27,354 nucleotides of DNA from Chara braunii (Eukaryota > Streptophyta > Charophyceae > Charales > Characeae): NCBI GenBank assembly GCA_003427395.1, contig BFEA01000012.1, forward strand, positions 5,768,014-5,795,367. Reading direction: 5' to 3'. This document shows positions 16,480 to 25,173 of this stretch, piece by piece (positions within the stretch are counted from its first letter, which is position 1; the number at the start of each line of letters is the position of its first letter). The notes under the pieces were generated by a model. The model did not search any database and was not told the DNA's origin. It saw only the letters and a program-made list of their open reading frames with translations. The position numbers were made by a program, and so were the translations under genes.

Positions 16480-18183
16480 ATGGCGATCTCGTACGCAGAG
16501 ACATTAAGGAAAGAGCCCAAGCAGTAGAAGCCAACAAATCCCGCAAACCCGGGGAATGAGCCCGCTCCAGGAGGATATTCACATGATCAGGCACGGTCCC
16601 CACCGGGAACACAAGCGCTACCCTTAGGCAACTCACAAAAAGGCTCACAATCCTCAACCTTCGAAGCGGCCTCGAGATCCCTGACCCAAAAGACAATGAA
16701 TTTTCTCATCTCAAGCACTGAGATTAAATCCAAAGTGAATATCATCAAACAAACGATCCCCTCAGACGAAGGAGAAGGAGAAAAGCAGGTTGAAATATGA
16801 GAATATCCGGAAGAAGATAAATCCAACTGTGAAGAGGTGTTTAACAAACACACAGTCTTGTTTAATTTCCCACAGAAGTGCGCAAACATGTCCCCGAATG
16901 AAAAACGACCTTGGGTCCGGGACATCCTCAGATCCCTAAAGGAAATTCCAGGCACAGAACCAGACGTCACATGCCATAAACGAACTCGCAACACAGTCAT
17001 GATTTTCACCCTGAATAAAGCTTACGCACGCTACCTAATCTCCTTAAACAGTCTCAAATGCAGAAGGGGAGTAGTCACAGTTATCGACTGGAAACCCAGA
17101 CGAGCACCGCAGCCCAATGCCTCAAGGCACAGATAAACCATGCTGCGGAACCACTTTTGGATCCAGTTTGATAACATTGTGGAGGGCTTGCACAACTTTG
17201 TGGAACACAGGCTGGTGAAAGCATATCCAAACAACCCGGTCATCGAATGGTTGGCTTCAGACCCTGCATTCCTAGCACTCAATCATGACTCAAGAATCGC
17301 ATGTATTGAAGTCCCTTCAGGCATCCCCCCACAGTTCCCAGATACCTGGCTATTCCAAAAACCCAATGGTCAGAAGCTGATAATCTTTCTCTCTACCAAA
17401 GCCAACCCAAGATGCTTCAAGTGCAGAGGAAAGGGTCACCTGGGCACTGATAGGAGTTGTCCGCTCAACAGGGACAAAGCAGGGAAACCAGGCCAAATCC
17501 AAGCTAACCTGGTCGAATGTGAAACAATTTCAGGTATGTGGTTCATCGACGACCCTACCTACTGTGGATGGGTCTTCGACGACAGGTTGGAAGACCCAAA
17601 ACGGGTATGGACACTACAGGGTGAACCATCTGTCTAACCCGATGTATACCCACCACATGGCAACCAATGGCAAACAAAGGGGGCGAGGAAAATCGAGGAC
17701 AGGGAAGGAGGTTACCTAAAAAAGCAAATTTTGGACTCACAGGGGATTATGGAAGACAAGCGCATGAAAGATACCTTGCAGGAATTAATCAAAACAGACA
17801 GCTCAACTGAGAAAGCCTATTTTGAGAATCTGCATGCACGAGATAAGATCCTACAAGCAACCAATACGCAAAATCCCCCGCAGATCACCAAGGAATCTCA
17901 TAAACCTCAAGGGGACAACTCATCCAACGGCCCACACAAAAGGCTCAAAAGAAAAGTCAATCCCTTGGACGAGAAGGAAGATCTCAACAGGCAAAAGGAG
18001 ATCCTCAAAGCACAAATCAGTATGTTGAGGGATCAGAACAGGGAAACAACCGAAATGACAATCAATCTGCAAAAGTTGGCAGCAGGTCAAAATGCAAAAA
18101 ACATTCACAGCAGCCAAGTTAGAAGCCAAAGGAGGATGCAGGAAAAGAGCGATAATCCCCTACAAATGGAACACAAAACATGA
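16480..18183 (+). pseudogene. LINE-B ORF1, gag-like protein with CCHC knuckle (nonsense-damaged)
   Basis: One reading frame from ATG 16,480 to TGA 18,181 holds ORF1 with no frameshift but four internal stops: TAG 16,525, TGA 16,798, TAA 17,134 and TAA 17,635. A central RNA-binding-type region includes PWVRDILRSLKEIPG and AYARYLISLNSLKCRRGV. A zinc knuckle CFKCRGKGHLGTDRSC lies at about 17,410-17,460 (C-x2-C-x4-H-x6-C). The last 100 residues are charged and Gln/Lys/Glu-rich, with a probable coiled coil around KEILKAQISMLRDQNRET. Such proteins bind LINE RNA as ribonucleoprotein particles. This copy is inactive unless read through. Confidence 0.85.
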
Positions 18184-18211
18184 GGATTGAGAAGTTGCAG
18201 TTAACAAGTCA

Positions 18212-19355
18212 TTGGCTCTCATTGCACTAGCCAAACCAAGCAAAAAAACACTAACAATCAACATCTCAGAAAATGGCCCCATGAGTGATCATATTGTCGG
18301 AACATGGGGGGAGTGGAGAGAGGAGTGGATTGGCGCAACGGGAAACCTAATGATCAACGATCTCAGGTTGTATATGGTCCGATATTCAATGGAGGCTGAG
18401 ATCCAGGACCACCTCACATGGAAACCATTGAAGGTAGTCCAGGCAATCCCCTACGGCCTCTTAGGCGGTGACATCCTTGCAGAACAGGCAGCAGTTGCAG
18501 CGTCAATTAAAGAGGGACATGGGCTCTGGCCCAAGCTCTGGAAGTGGGCGCCCGGGTGGTTAGAATCCACAACACAGAACCCCATTAGAGAACCTAGAAG
18601 TAGACCCAACAAAATGGGCATGGAACCTAAAACAAGGAACCTCAAGATCAACACCAAACTCAACCTGCTACGATACACAACCAAACTATGCTATAGATTG
18701 AGACGGCGTTCTGCGAACCCGGACCCAATAATACAGAGCGCTGGAAAAAGCACCTCGATGTAGAAACAGAAACATTAGACCCGATTCCATGCAACAGATA
18801 AGCGTCTATAAACCCTCCCAAATTTAGAAGCCTACAATGGTCAATCCTCTACCTAGCAGTCCCACTAAACCAATGGCTAAATGTCAGAAGAAAGGAGGAC
18901 AGAAGCCCACTGAAAGAACTATGCGCCGGCCAAATAGAAAACCTGTATCACTGTTTCCTCCTATGCCCTAGAATAAAACCGCTATGGCAAAGGGTAGCAA
19001 AGTTATGGAACTTGATAACAGGTTCAACTTTCACAAGCAACATCACACTCCTACTCCTAGGTTTTGAAAGCCCAGAAAACTGTAGCCCACTAGAATCTAA
19101 CTTCTTCAGAATACTTAGAAAAGCTACACTACGGGTAATATGGCGGAAAGATGTCAAGAAACAATAGAAAAACAGAGAATGCACACCCAAGAAGCTTGGA
19201 CAATACTCCAACAACAGGTGGAAACTGAATATTGGGTCCTATGGTGTAAGGTGCGCAAAAGGATGAAAGAAGACGAAACCAAAGCCAAAGAACACCAATA
19301 CAAGTTTGAAGAACACTTCCTAGCAAAAGGCAAAATCAATTTGATCCGAAAATAA
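18212..19355 (+). pseudogene. LINE-B ORF2 C-terminal region with zf-RVT-like domain (frameshifted)
   Basis: Frame 2 (18,212 to about 18,715) resembles the post-RT region of plant LINE ORF2 (ISENGPMSDHIVGTWGEW, YTTKLCYRLRRRS). Frame 1 then continues NTERWKKHLD, a stop at 18,799, FRSLQWSILYLAVPLNQWL and a zf-RVT-like stretch LCAGQIENLYHCFLLCPR, with LWQRVAKLW after it. The expected first Cys pair is reduced to one Cys. Near 19,160 the frame shifts again to a charged tail ending at 19,355. Endonuclease and RT are absent. Deletion plus frameshifts make it non-functional. Confidence 0.75.
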
Positions 19356-20257
19356 AGTATAGTATTCCAATTATGGGAAGGTTTCCCACCGACTCCATAC
19401 CCAAGAAACCTCGGTAAACAGTCCCGAGTCCCTAGAAGCCAACATACTCTCAGACTAATTTAACTTATAGACCATAAAAGGGAAACGCCCAATCAGTCTA
19501 GTCCCAAAAAACAAGACAATACAAGAATGCACAACCGGTCAGAGATAGGTATACTCTAACTACAAGAGAAAACTCAGAAATAGATCAGATACAGAATAGG
19601 CGGAACCTAAGACAATAGACAAAACAACCTCAAACAGACCAATATTTCAAAAGAAGGACAGACAGCCACAGGTTACTGTATGTTAGGTTAGCGACACAAA
19701 CAGCAAGTAAATACCCTACGGATAGAGAAGTCAGATAAGTACCCAAGGTTTCACCAGAGATAGCACTATAGGATGTCAGACTATAGAAAAGCGCAGGTCA
19801 CAAGCGAAGGACTTATCACAAGGGTCAATAGGTAGCCTAGGGTTTAGGGTTCTAGCAAGGAGTGCAATAAATGCAGGCCCATAGTGCGCAGCCTACATGG
19901 ATTTCACCACAGACGGTCAACCAGCAGTTCTAGAGAGAGAAGAGAATCAGACAGCTGATGAGCTGAGAGGATCTGACNGGCTCGAACAAANGGANTCTAC
20001 TTTCAAANNATAGGATAAATTGTANNCCAGGTTAGCAAAANGTAGGAGGAAAATAGTGCAGGCTAACTTNGGCAGGGGTGAAGGAGGGTNCATCCTTCCT
20101 GATGGAAGTAATCAATGNCGTCCTTCGGGCCTCCACACCAGAAGGGGGAGGAGCGTGAGAGTGTTCTCAATGTATTTTCTTTTGACTTGCCAGTGGAATA
20201 GGAACCGGACTGACGCTCCCCAGAATGGAAAAGGAGCCAGAACCATAAGGTTCTGTT
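19356..20257 (+). other. LINE-B 3' untranslated region with ambiguous bases
   Basis: About 900 bases lack a long ORF. Isolated N characters occur at 19,978, 19,991, 19,995, 20,008-20,009, 20,025-20,026, 20,041, 20,070, 20,090 and 20,118, plus one in the A-tail at 20,274. Single Ns among clean bases suggest unresolved differences between repeat copies rather than a sized gap. Confidence 0.7.
20238..20255 (+). other. 3'-terminal stem-loop of LINE-B
   Basis: CAGAACC (20,238-20,244) and GGTTCTG (20,249-20,255) pair perfectly around ATAA, two bases before the poly(A). In some LINE families the RT recognises a 3' stem-loop of its RNA before starting copying; that role here is inferred from position. 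Confidence 0.75.
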
Positions 20258-20308
20258 AAAAAAAAAAAAAAAANAAAAAAAAAAAAGAAAAAAAAAAAAG
20301 AAAGAAAG
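20258..20308 (+). other. Poly(A) tail of LINE-B
   Basis: About 50 bases of A with occasional G (later AAAG repeats) and one N, ending directly at the right copy of the target-site duplication. Confidence 0.95.
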
Positions 20309-20322
20309 AAAGCATATGACAG
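20309..20322 (+). repeat. Target-site duplication, right copy
   Basis: Exact copy of AAAGCATATGACAG from 16,438-16,451. LINE-A coding resumes here (KAYDRVNQDFMQATL). Confidence 0.9.
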
Positions 20323-20349
20323 AGTTAACCAAGACTTCATGCAGGCCAC

Positions 20350-20670
20350 CCTTCCTGCTGCTGGCTCTCTCCGGGGAACAGTGCTCAGACCGGTCACGGG
20401 AGATATACGGGGACTGGGAACCTTCTTCGTCAAGGGGTTTACCTGATGTGAATGTGGATATGGGTAGAACCTGTAAAATCTGTAACTTTGGCTCATTTAT
20501 AATGTTGTGAAGGGACGCTGGACCCGGTTTCCAGCAGGTGCAGCTCCCCACCAATGGACCAGAGCCATCCAATAGCGGGGCCTGTAGAATGGGTGTCTGC
20601 TCTTATCACCACCCCTTCTACACCCATCGTCGATGTTTCCTTTTAAAAAAAATAAAAACAAAAAAAAACG
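20350..20670 (+). mobile_element. A-tailed insertion within the LINE-A RT gene
   Basis: Related RTs have about 30 residues between the DFMQATL block and VLVNG; here about 310 bases separate them, with no RT-like reading in any frame. The extra DNA ends in an A-rich run (20,645-20,669) directly before the coding sequence resumes. That suggests a SINE-like or retrocopied insertion of roughly 220-300 bp. I found no clear target-site duplication or A/B box, so its class is open. Confidence 0.45.
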
Positions 20671-20937
20671 ATAGAGTCTTGGTCAACGGCTTCCCATCCT
20701 CCTCATTTAGAGTCACACAATCCCTACGCCAGGGATGCCCCCTCGCCCCTTCCCCGTTTGTTATCCAGTTAGAAGTACTCCTCAACATGGTAAGGCAACA
20801 TCCAGACGTTGATGGCATACACACCTCTCCACAATATTGTATCAAACTCTCAGCCCTCGCTGACGTCTTTTCAGCAATTTCAGAAAATTCTACTTCATCC
20901 TTATCGGCATTGGAAGAACATCTTTCCAGATACAAGA

Positions 20938-20993
20938 TTGCCTCGGAGATGAGGGTTAGCTGGCATTGCCTCGGAGATAAGGGTTAGCTGGCA
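20938..20993 (+). repeat. 28-bp tandem duplication in the RT gene
   Basis: TTGCCTCGGAGATGAGGGTT and the eight bases after it (20,938-20,965) repeat at 20,966-20,993 with one change. Twenty-eight is not a multiple of three, so the duplication shifts the frame and leads to a stop at 20,985-20,987. Confidence 0.9.
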
Positions 20994-23026
20994 GAAATCT
21001 GTCGCCCTCACCCCGCAAGGACAACCCCTTGCTGTAGACCTCAGGATTCAGGTAAAATCCAGTTCAGAACTTCAGAAGTGGAAAGATAACTGGTATTCAA
21101 GTTTCTTTTGGTGACTCTTCACAGGTACAGGACTCAATTCTTGAAAATAGGATTAGAGATGCTGGCACCACATGGTCCAAAACTCACTTCCTTTCCCTCT
21201 TTGGTCGAGCAATGGTTATTAAGTAATATTAACACATTTATCTCTTCTAGGATCTGGTACATACTATCTATTCGGGCTCTAAGTGCTGCTTCAGCCGTTA
21301 ACATCAAACACCAAACGGTTACTCACTCACTTTCTGTGGAAAGGAAATTCGGAAGCCCGATCGGGCGTGAGTAAAGCTGGATGGTCAAAAGTAACTGAGA
21401 AAAAGGAGGAGGGAAGCCTGGGGATTATTGATCCTGAAACTCAGAATCAAGCCCTACATCAACAGAGAATCAACCGTGGATTGAACTAGCTCAGTACTCT
21501 CTTGCGAAGGACTGGAAACTCTCTAACCCGGAGGCAGTCTGGCATGCGCTGTTGATGCATCCATTCACGTCCAGGAAAGTGAACAGAACTTGCAATGACA
21601 TCCTTAATGCGTGGGGGGAAATGCTCCCCCAACTTCTCGCTCTACCGGAAACCAAAGATGAAATCCATAATACCTGTCTTTTTGAAAACCCTGCTATCCT
21701 CAACTCGGCCAGGCTTCCCTTCTCCGTAGCGAAATCACCAGGTAACCACATCGATGCAACGGGGCATTTGGTTGGTGTGACACATCTGAAACGAGGAAAA
21801 GTCACACCTGGAAGACAGCCAACGATCTCAGGCCATATCTATCAGGTCTGCATCACAGACACAGACACCTGACAGAGATCATCAACACCCTACCTTCCTC
21901 ATGGACATCTACCCTATCCTGCCAAGGTAACATTCACATGGAACAGCAGTGGTTCAAGATTCCAGCGACCTCTGATCGCTTCTACAGAATCGACAGGATT
22001 AGGGAGGAAGGCAGGAAAGATGGCAGCATCCGAATGGGTGATGAGAGACTCCCGCTTGACACAAACGAAGGGAAGGACCCGCAGGAAATTCATGCAGAAG
22101 GACTGGAAGAAGTAAGAGTCCAACTAACGAGATCCTCAGGTGGTTCCTCAGTTTTTCAGATTATCATGCAGGCTGTTCCTCTCAGCAAATGGAAGGTTGA
22201 TGTCTCCAAAAACGGTTGGATCATATCTACATCAGATGGGTCGTCCACCAAAGTCTCTATTTTAGACTATACCGCCAAAGTTGGTTACAAGTTCCAGTCC
22301 GAGTCTAAAAACCTGCAGTCCGGCCTCTCTACTGCCTGGCAGAGACGAATGCCCTCACTAAATCTTCAACCACTTCCCCCCAACTGGCTTATACATTCTT
22401 TATCTGTATATCATCCTTTCTTCTCTGGAGACAAAATTAGGGGGGATCCGATGTCTACACCTTCACTCTTGTGTTCCAGCAGCATTACGGTGTTCTGAGA
22501 AAGGAATGGAAATCTGTGTCTTTTGTGACATCTGCACACATCGTTGTCTAGAGGACTGGCTACACCTCCGGTGGGAATGCATCATCGCCAGAGGCTTTTC
22601 GGAATTTCTAAATTCAATACGGGCTGGGGCATACACTATAGTGGGTTCCTGGAACCAAGATCTAGTCATCACTGGGAGAGTCAGCCCTCTATTTGATTAG
22701 GGACCAACAGTCTGGCATGCTGGCCCAATATTTCAGGTCAAGAGCTTTTGGGGCTTTATGGATAGCAAGAAGGGACAAGAGGTTTCTCGACAAATGTAAC
22801 CCCCTTCCCTTGATGCTCGCTCAGTACAGCGTCTACAGACAGATGATTCGGCTGGATATCATGGCAGATTGGATCAAGACCAAGAAAGCCTCCGGAAATC
22901 AAGAATTTGCCAAAGCTATTTTTCGAAAGAAATGGTCGACCCCGTTCAAACTTCAAACAGGCCAACTTCACAGAAGACAACAAGCTGTTCTACTCAGACC
23001 TCCTCTGGGACCACTCTCCCACCAGC

Positions 23027-23139
23027 ACTACCGTCTTCACCCCAATAAAACGCCCGGTAATTATAGCTGCATCTGGACTGAAAGTTCTGCCAAATGCAGC
23101 TATAATGACCGGGTGTTCTGTTCGGGTGAAGACGGTAGT
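23027..23139. repeat. 46-bp near-perfect inverted repeat at the end of LINE-A ORF2
   Basis: 23,027-23,072 and 23,094-23,139 are reverse complements with five mismatches, around a 21-base spacer. The outer parts (CTACCGTCTTCACCC/GGGTGAAGACGGTAG) and inner parts (ATTATAGCTGCAT/ATGCAGCTATAAT) match exactly. The left arm continues the LINE-A reading frame, so the right arm probably arose by an inverted copy of that segment, although a foldback insertion is also possible. Confidence 0.95.
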
Positions 23140-23146
23140 TAGTTAA

Positions 23147-23412
23147 CTTAGTTTTAAGTTTTAACTTTTAAGTCACATTTTCTGGCAACTGTGAAGGTAG
23201 CGAGGACCTGATATGGAAAGTTCCCAGGTTCTCCTCTTGCAATTCGTTAACTTTATTTATCTCAGTTTTCCTTCTTAGTGTTTAGCTTCAGAAGCGAAGC
23301 CGGGTAGTGCTCCCGGAGGACGGTTCCACTAGCAAACAAGTTATGGACTATTATGACCTGTGCGACAGGTTGAGAAAAGAAAAATAAATAAAATTAAAGA
23401 CAAAAAAAAAAC
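23147..23412 (+). other. LINE-A 3' untranslated region with terminal stem-loop and A-rich tail
   Basis: Non-coding DNA follows the last LINE-A frame. A CCGGG/CCCGG hairpin lies near 23,300-23,316. A perfect ACCTGT-gcg-ACAGGT hairpin at 23,356-23,370 stands three bases before an A-rich tail (23,374-23,412). This matches the arrangement at the end of LINE-B although the sequences differ. No target-site duplication for LINE-A was found. Confidence 0.6.
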
Positions 23413-23563
23413 AAATGGTGATGTTGCAGTCCCCAGATGGGAAGGAGGTCAGCGTTTGAAAGTGCTGCGAAAGGCGGCCGTCTTCTTGAACATGAGAATC
23501 GACAGCTGCCGCTGTGAGGCACCTCTGTGGCAACTTCACATGAGCTCGGAGGCCCAGGACTCC

Positions 23564-23607
23564 TTCTTTTTTTTTTTTTTTTTTTCTTTTTTTTTTTCTT
23601 TTTTTCT
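23564..23607 (-). other. Poly(T) run, possible tail of a minus-strand retroelement
   Basis: Forty-odd T with a few C. On the minus strand this would be a poly(A) tail, with an inserted element to the right (above 23,607). No body was recognised. The 12 bases just left of it (GGCCCAGGACTC) resemble GGCCCAGGACTT at 24,647. Confidence 0.5.
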
Positions 23608-23940
23608 CAAAAAGTCCAGGGTATTGTAGAGGTCAGTCAGTGATTGCACAGTGATCACCTGGAACTGTGAGCCACAGGTGTCCTTCTAAGACCCCATCCC
23701 AACCCATCCTCACGTCAATACTCCTAGCGCACCCCCTATCCCACTATCCTACCTCAGCGTGACCAGCACTCAGGACCATTGCCCTACCCACGAGCAGGCA
23801 ACTTGCACCGAACAGCAGTGATAGGCACCAGGGCTGATGGGTCACCCAGCCCTGGTGGAAGCGGAATTGGACAAACCTTGTCGAACAGGAACTTCGGACG
23901 CCAGGCCCAGACAATGAACAACAGGCCCCCATATATCTAG

Positions 23941-24042
23941 CCACCAGACAGTTCTATTCGAATGTCAGTAGGAACTGCACCCAATGGCAACCTATCCAAC
24001 CTACCTGAACCTACTGCAGGCACTAGACCCTACCAGTGACTA
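23941..24042. repeat. Direct repeat, first copy
   Basis: Shares long exact stretches with 24,170-24,278, such as AGTAGGAACTGCACCCAATG and AACCTACTGCAGGCACTAGA. The offset is about 230 bases. Both begin CCACCAGA, which also recurs at about 24,421. Confidence 0.85.
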
Positions 24043-24169
24043 GCCCCCCAGTCTGTTTTTTTTTGTGTACATATATATTCTGTGAACCTATGTTGGCAGT
24101 TTCATGTGTGGAACATGTGTATATGGTTGTATGCTGCACCCCACCATGGAGCATCTATGATGTGAATAG

Positions 24170-24278
24170 CCACCAGATCGTTCAGAATCTATCCGAATGA
24201 CAGTAGGAACTGCACCCAATGGCACCCTATCCAACCTACCCGAACCTACTGCAGGCACTAGACCCCACCAGTGACTAA
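24170..24278. repeat. Direct repeat, second copy
   Basis: Second copy of the repeat at 23,941-24,042, with small changes and a few extra bases near its start. The DNA between the copies (24,043-24,169) is T-rich then unremarkable. The pair may be units of a longer satellite or flanks of a decayed insertion. Confidence 0.85.
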
Positions 24279-24349
24279 CATGTGTGTACTGTATGAAGTC
24301 ATATGTATATATATCAAGGAGAGGACGGGGCAAGCTGGACAAGAACCCC

Positions 24350-24425
24350 CCCCAAGGATCAAGCCAGGCTCGAACCCGTGCCCTGTAACGTGTAAATCCA
24401 AGACTCTACCATATGAACAACCACC
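24350..24425 (-). mobile_element. tRNA-derived SINE-like head, minus strand
   Basis: On the minus strand GGGTTCGAGCC (24,367-24,377) is a perfect B-box, preceded by GTTCATATGGTAGAGTC, a D-arm/A-box-like stretch, and TTTACAC, which recalls a Val-type anticodon loop. The anticodon and acceptor stems do not pair, so it is a tRNA-derived repeat or pseudogene. Confidence 0.5.
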
Positions 24426-24572
24426 AGATATGGATCAAACGTGTGATATGCCAGACTGGGGAGAAACCAGAACACCTGCAACCAACACCCCAAGCAAACC
24501 CTGTGACACCCACAACCAACATACAATACCGTGGACTACCCTTGGGTGGTGCGCATGCAGTGTCTGTAATAG

Positions 24573-24737
24573 TACCATGCGTCAGCCCAAGGGAATGTGT
24601 GTCCAGCCGTGCGTCAATGTAACGCCCTGCCGGTGTCCATGTGCAAGGCCCAGGACTTCTTGATGCTTGCAAAAGCTGCAGAAGCCCTCCGAGTAACAAA
24701 CCACATTCGATGCATGTATCCTGTCAGGGAACCAAGG
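24573..24737 (+). other. Possible coding exon (weak)
   Basis: One frame reads NALPVSMCKAQDFLMLAKAA followed by EALRVTNHIRCMYPVREPR with balanced composition. It then reaches AAG|GTAGAT, a fair splice donor, followed by a pyrimidine-rich stretch ending TTTTCCATAG (acceptor-like, 24,856). No family recognised. The acceptor coincides with the edge of a MITE, so this could be chance. Confidence 0.2.
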
Positions 24738-24855
24738 TAGATAGATTTCTGTTTTCTTTTCTTTTGTTTTTCACTGTATTTTATATGTTTGCGAAGGTAG
24801 ATACATTTCTCTTTCACTTTTTTGTTTTCTTTTCTTTTTCTGCCTATTTTCCATA

Positions 24856-24983
24856 GGGCCTCGCTGCACTCTACTACTCTCCCCATGTACAAAAGACAAA
24901 AAATATGGCGCCGCATCTTCCCATGTTCTAGCAGAACATTCATTATCATTTTGCACATTTGGAGAGTAGTTGCAGCGAGGCCC
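24856..24983 (+). mobile_element. 128-bp MITE with GGGCCTCGCTGCA termini
   Basis: The left end (24,856-24,882) and right end (24,961-24,983) are reverse complements apart from a four-base insertion in the left arm. ATA flanks both sides, a plausible 3-bp target-site duplication. The interior holds ACAAAAGACAAAAA, the GCATCTTCCCATGTTCTAGC core and TTTTGCACATTTGG. Short size, inverted ends and a 3-bp duplication fit PIF/Harbinger-type MITEs, though the exact family is inferred. Confidence 0.75.
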
Positions 24984-25071
24984 ATACTGGCGAGTTAGCC
25001 CCTTTGCACATGTAGTAAATCGTATGCACGTACACTCCCATACGACTTGTAGAGCGTGCACAGACTTCGTT

Positions 25072-25173
25072 CCACTACTCTCGAAATGTGCAAAACGAGA
25101 GTGAATCTTGCAGTAGAACATGGAAAGATACACAGCTATGGTTTTTGTCTTTTGTGCCTGTCGAGAGTAGTGG
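25072..25173 (-). mobile_element. Related MITE in opposite orientation
   Basis: CCACTACTCTCG (25,072-25,083) and CGAGAGTAGTGG (25,162-25,173) are exact inverted ends. On the minus strand the interior follows the same order as the MITE at 24,856: ACAAAAGACAAAAAC, a TATCTTTCCATGTTCTAC core, AAGATTC, then TTTTGCACATTTCG. The outermost bases beyond these ends are decayed compared with the other copy. Confidence 0.75.

Larger units (their letters stand above)
16452..20308 (+). mobile_element. LINE-B, internally deleted non-LTR retrotransposon
   Basis: This 3.86-kb insertion is bounded by a perfect 14-bp target-site duplication and ends in poly(A), the hallmark of target-primed reverse transcription. 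It contains a short 5' leader (about 28 bases), ORF1 (16,480-18,183), the tail of ORF2 (18,212-19,355), a 3' untranslated region, a stem-loop and the A-tail. The endonuclease and RT expected between ORF1 and the ORF2 tail are missing, so it could only have moved using proteins from a full-length relative. Confidence 0.9.
20309..23146 (+). pseudogene. LINE-A ORF2, RT remainder to zf-RVT domain (multiply damaged)
   Basis: The sequence resumes at KAYDRVNQDFM, is interrupted by an A-tailed segment, then reads VLVNGFPSSSFRVTQ and RQGCPLAPSPF (the RT GCPLSP-type block). SALADVFSAI follows where the second catalytic block LADD is expected; one Asp seems missing. Thumb-like and connector segments follow in changing frames (NINTFISSRIWYILSIRAL, EEGSLGIIDPETQNQALHQQ, WHALLMHPFTSRKVNRTCND, WKVDVSKNGWIISTSDG). 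A zf-RVT-like stretch CVFCDICTHRC...DWLHLRWEC lies near 22,510-22,590. The frame ends at about 23,146. Many frameshifts and stops make it inactive. Confidence 0.85.

Noticed and set aside
16480-18183. Alternative genetic code (stops read as amino acids) in LINE-B ORF1
   Set aside because: All three stop codons occur, and the neighbouring ORF2 pieces have frameshifts, so ordinary pseudogene decay is simpler. The trihelix frame is long without internal stops.
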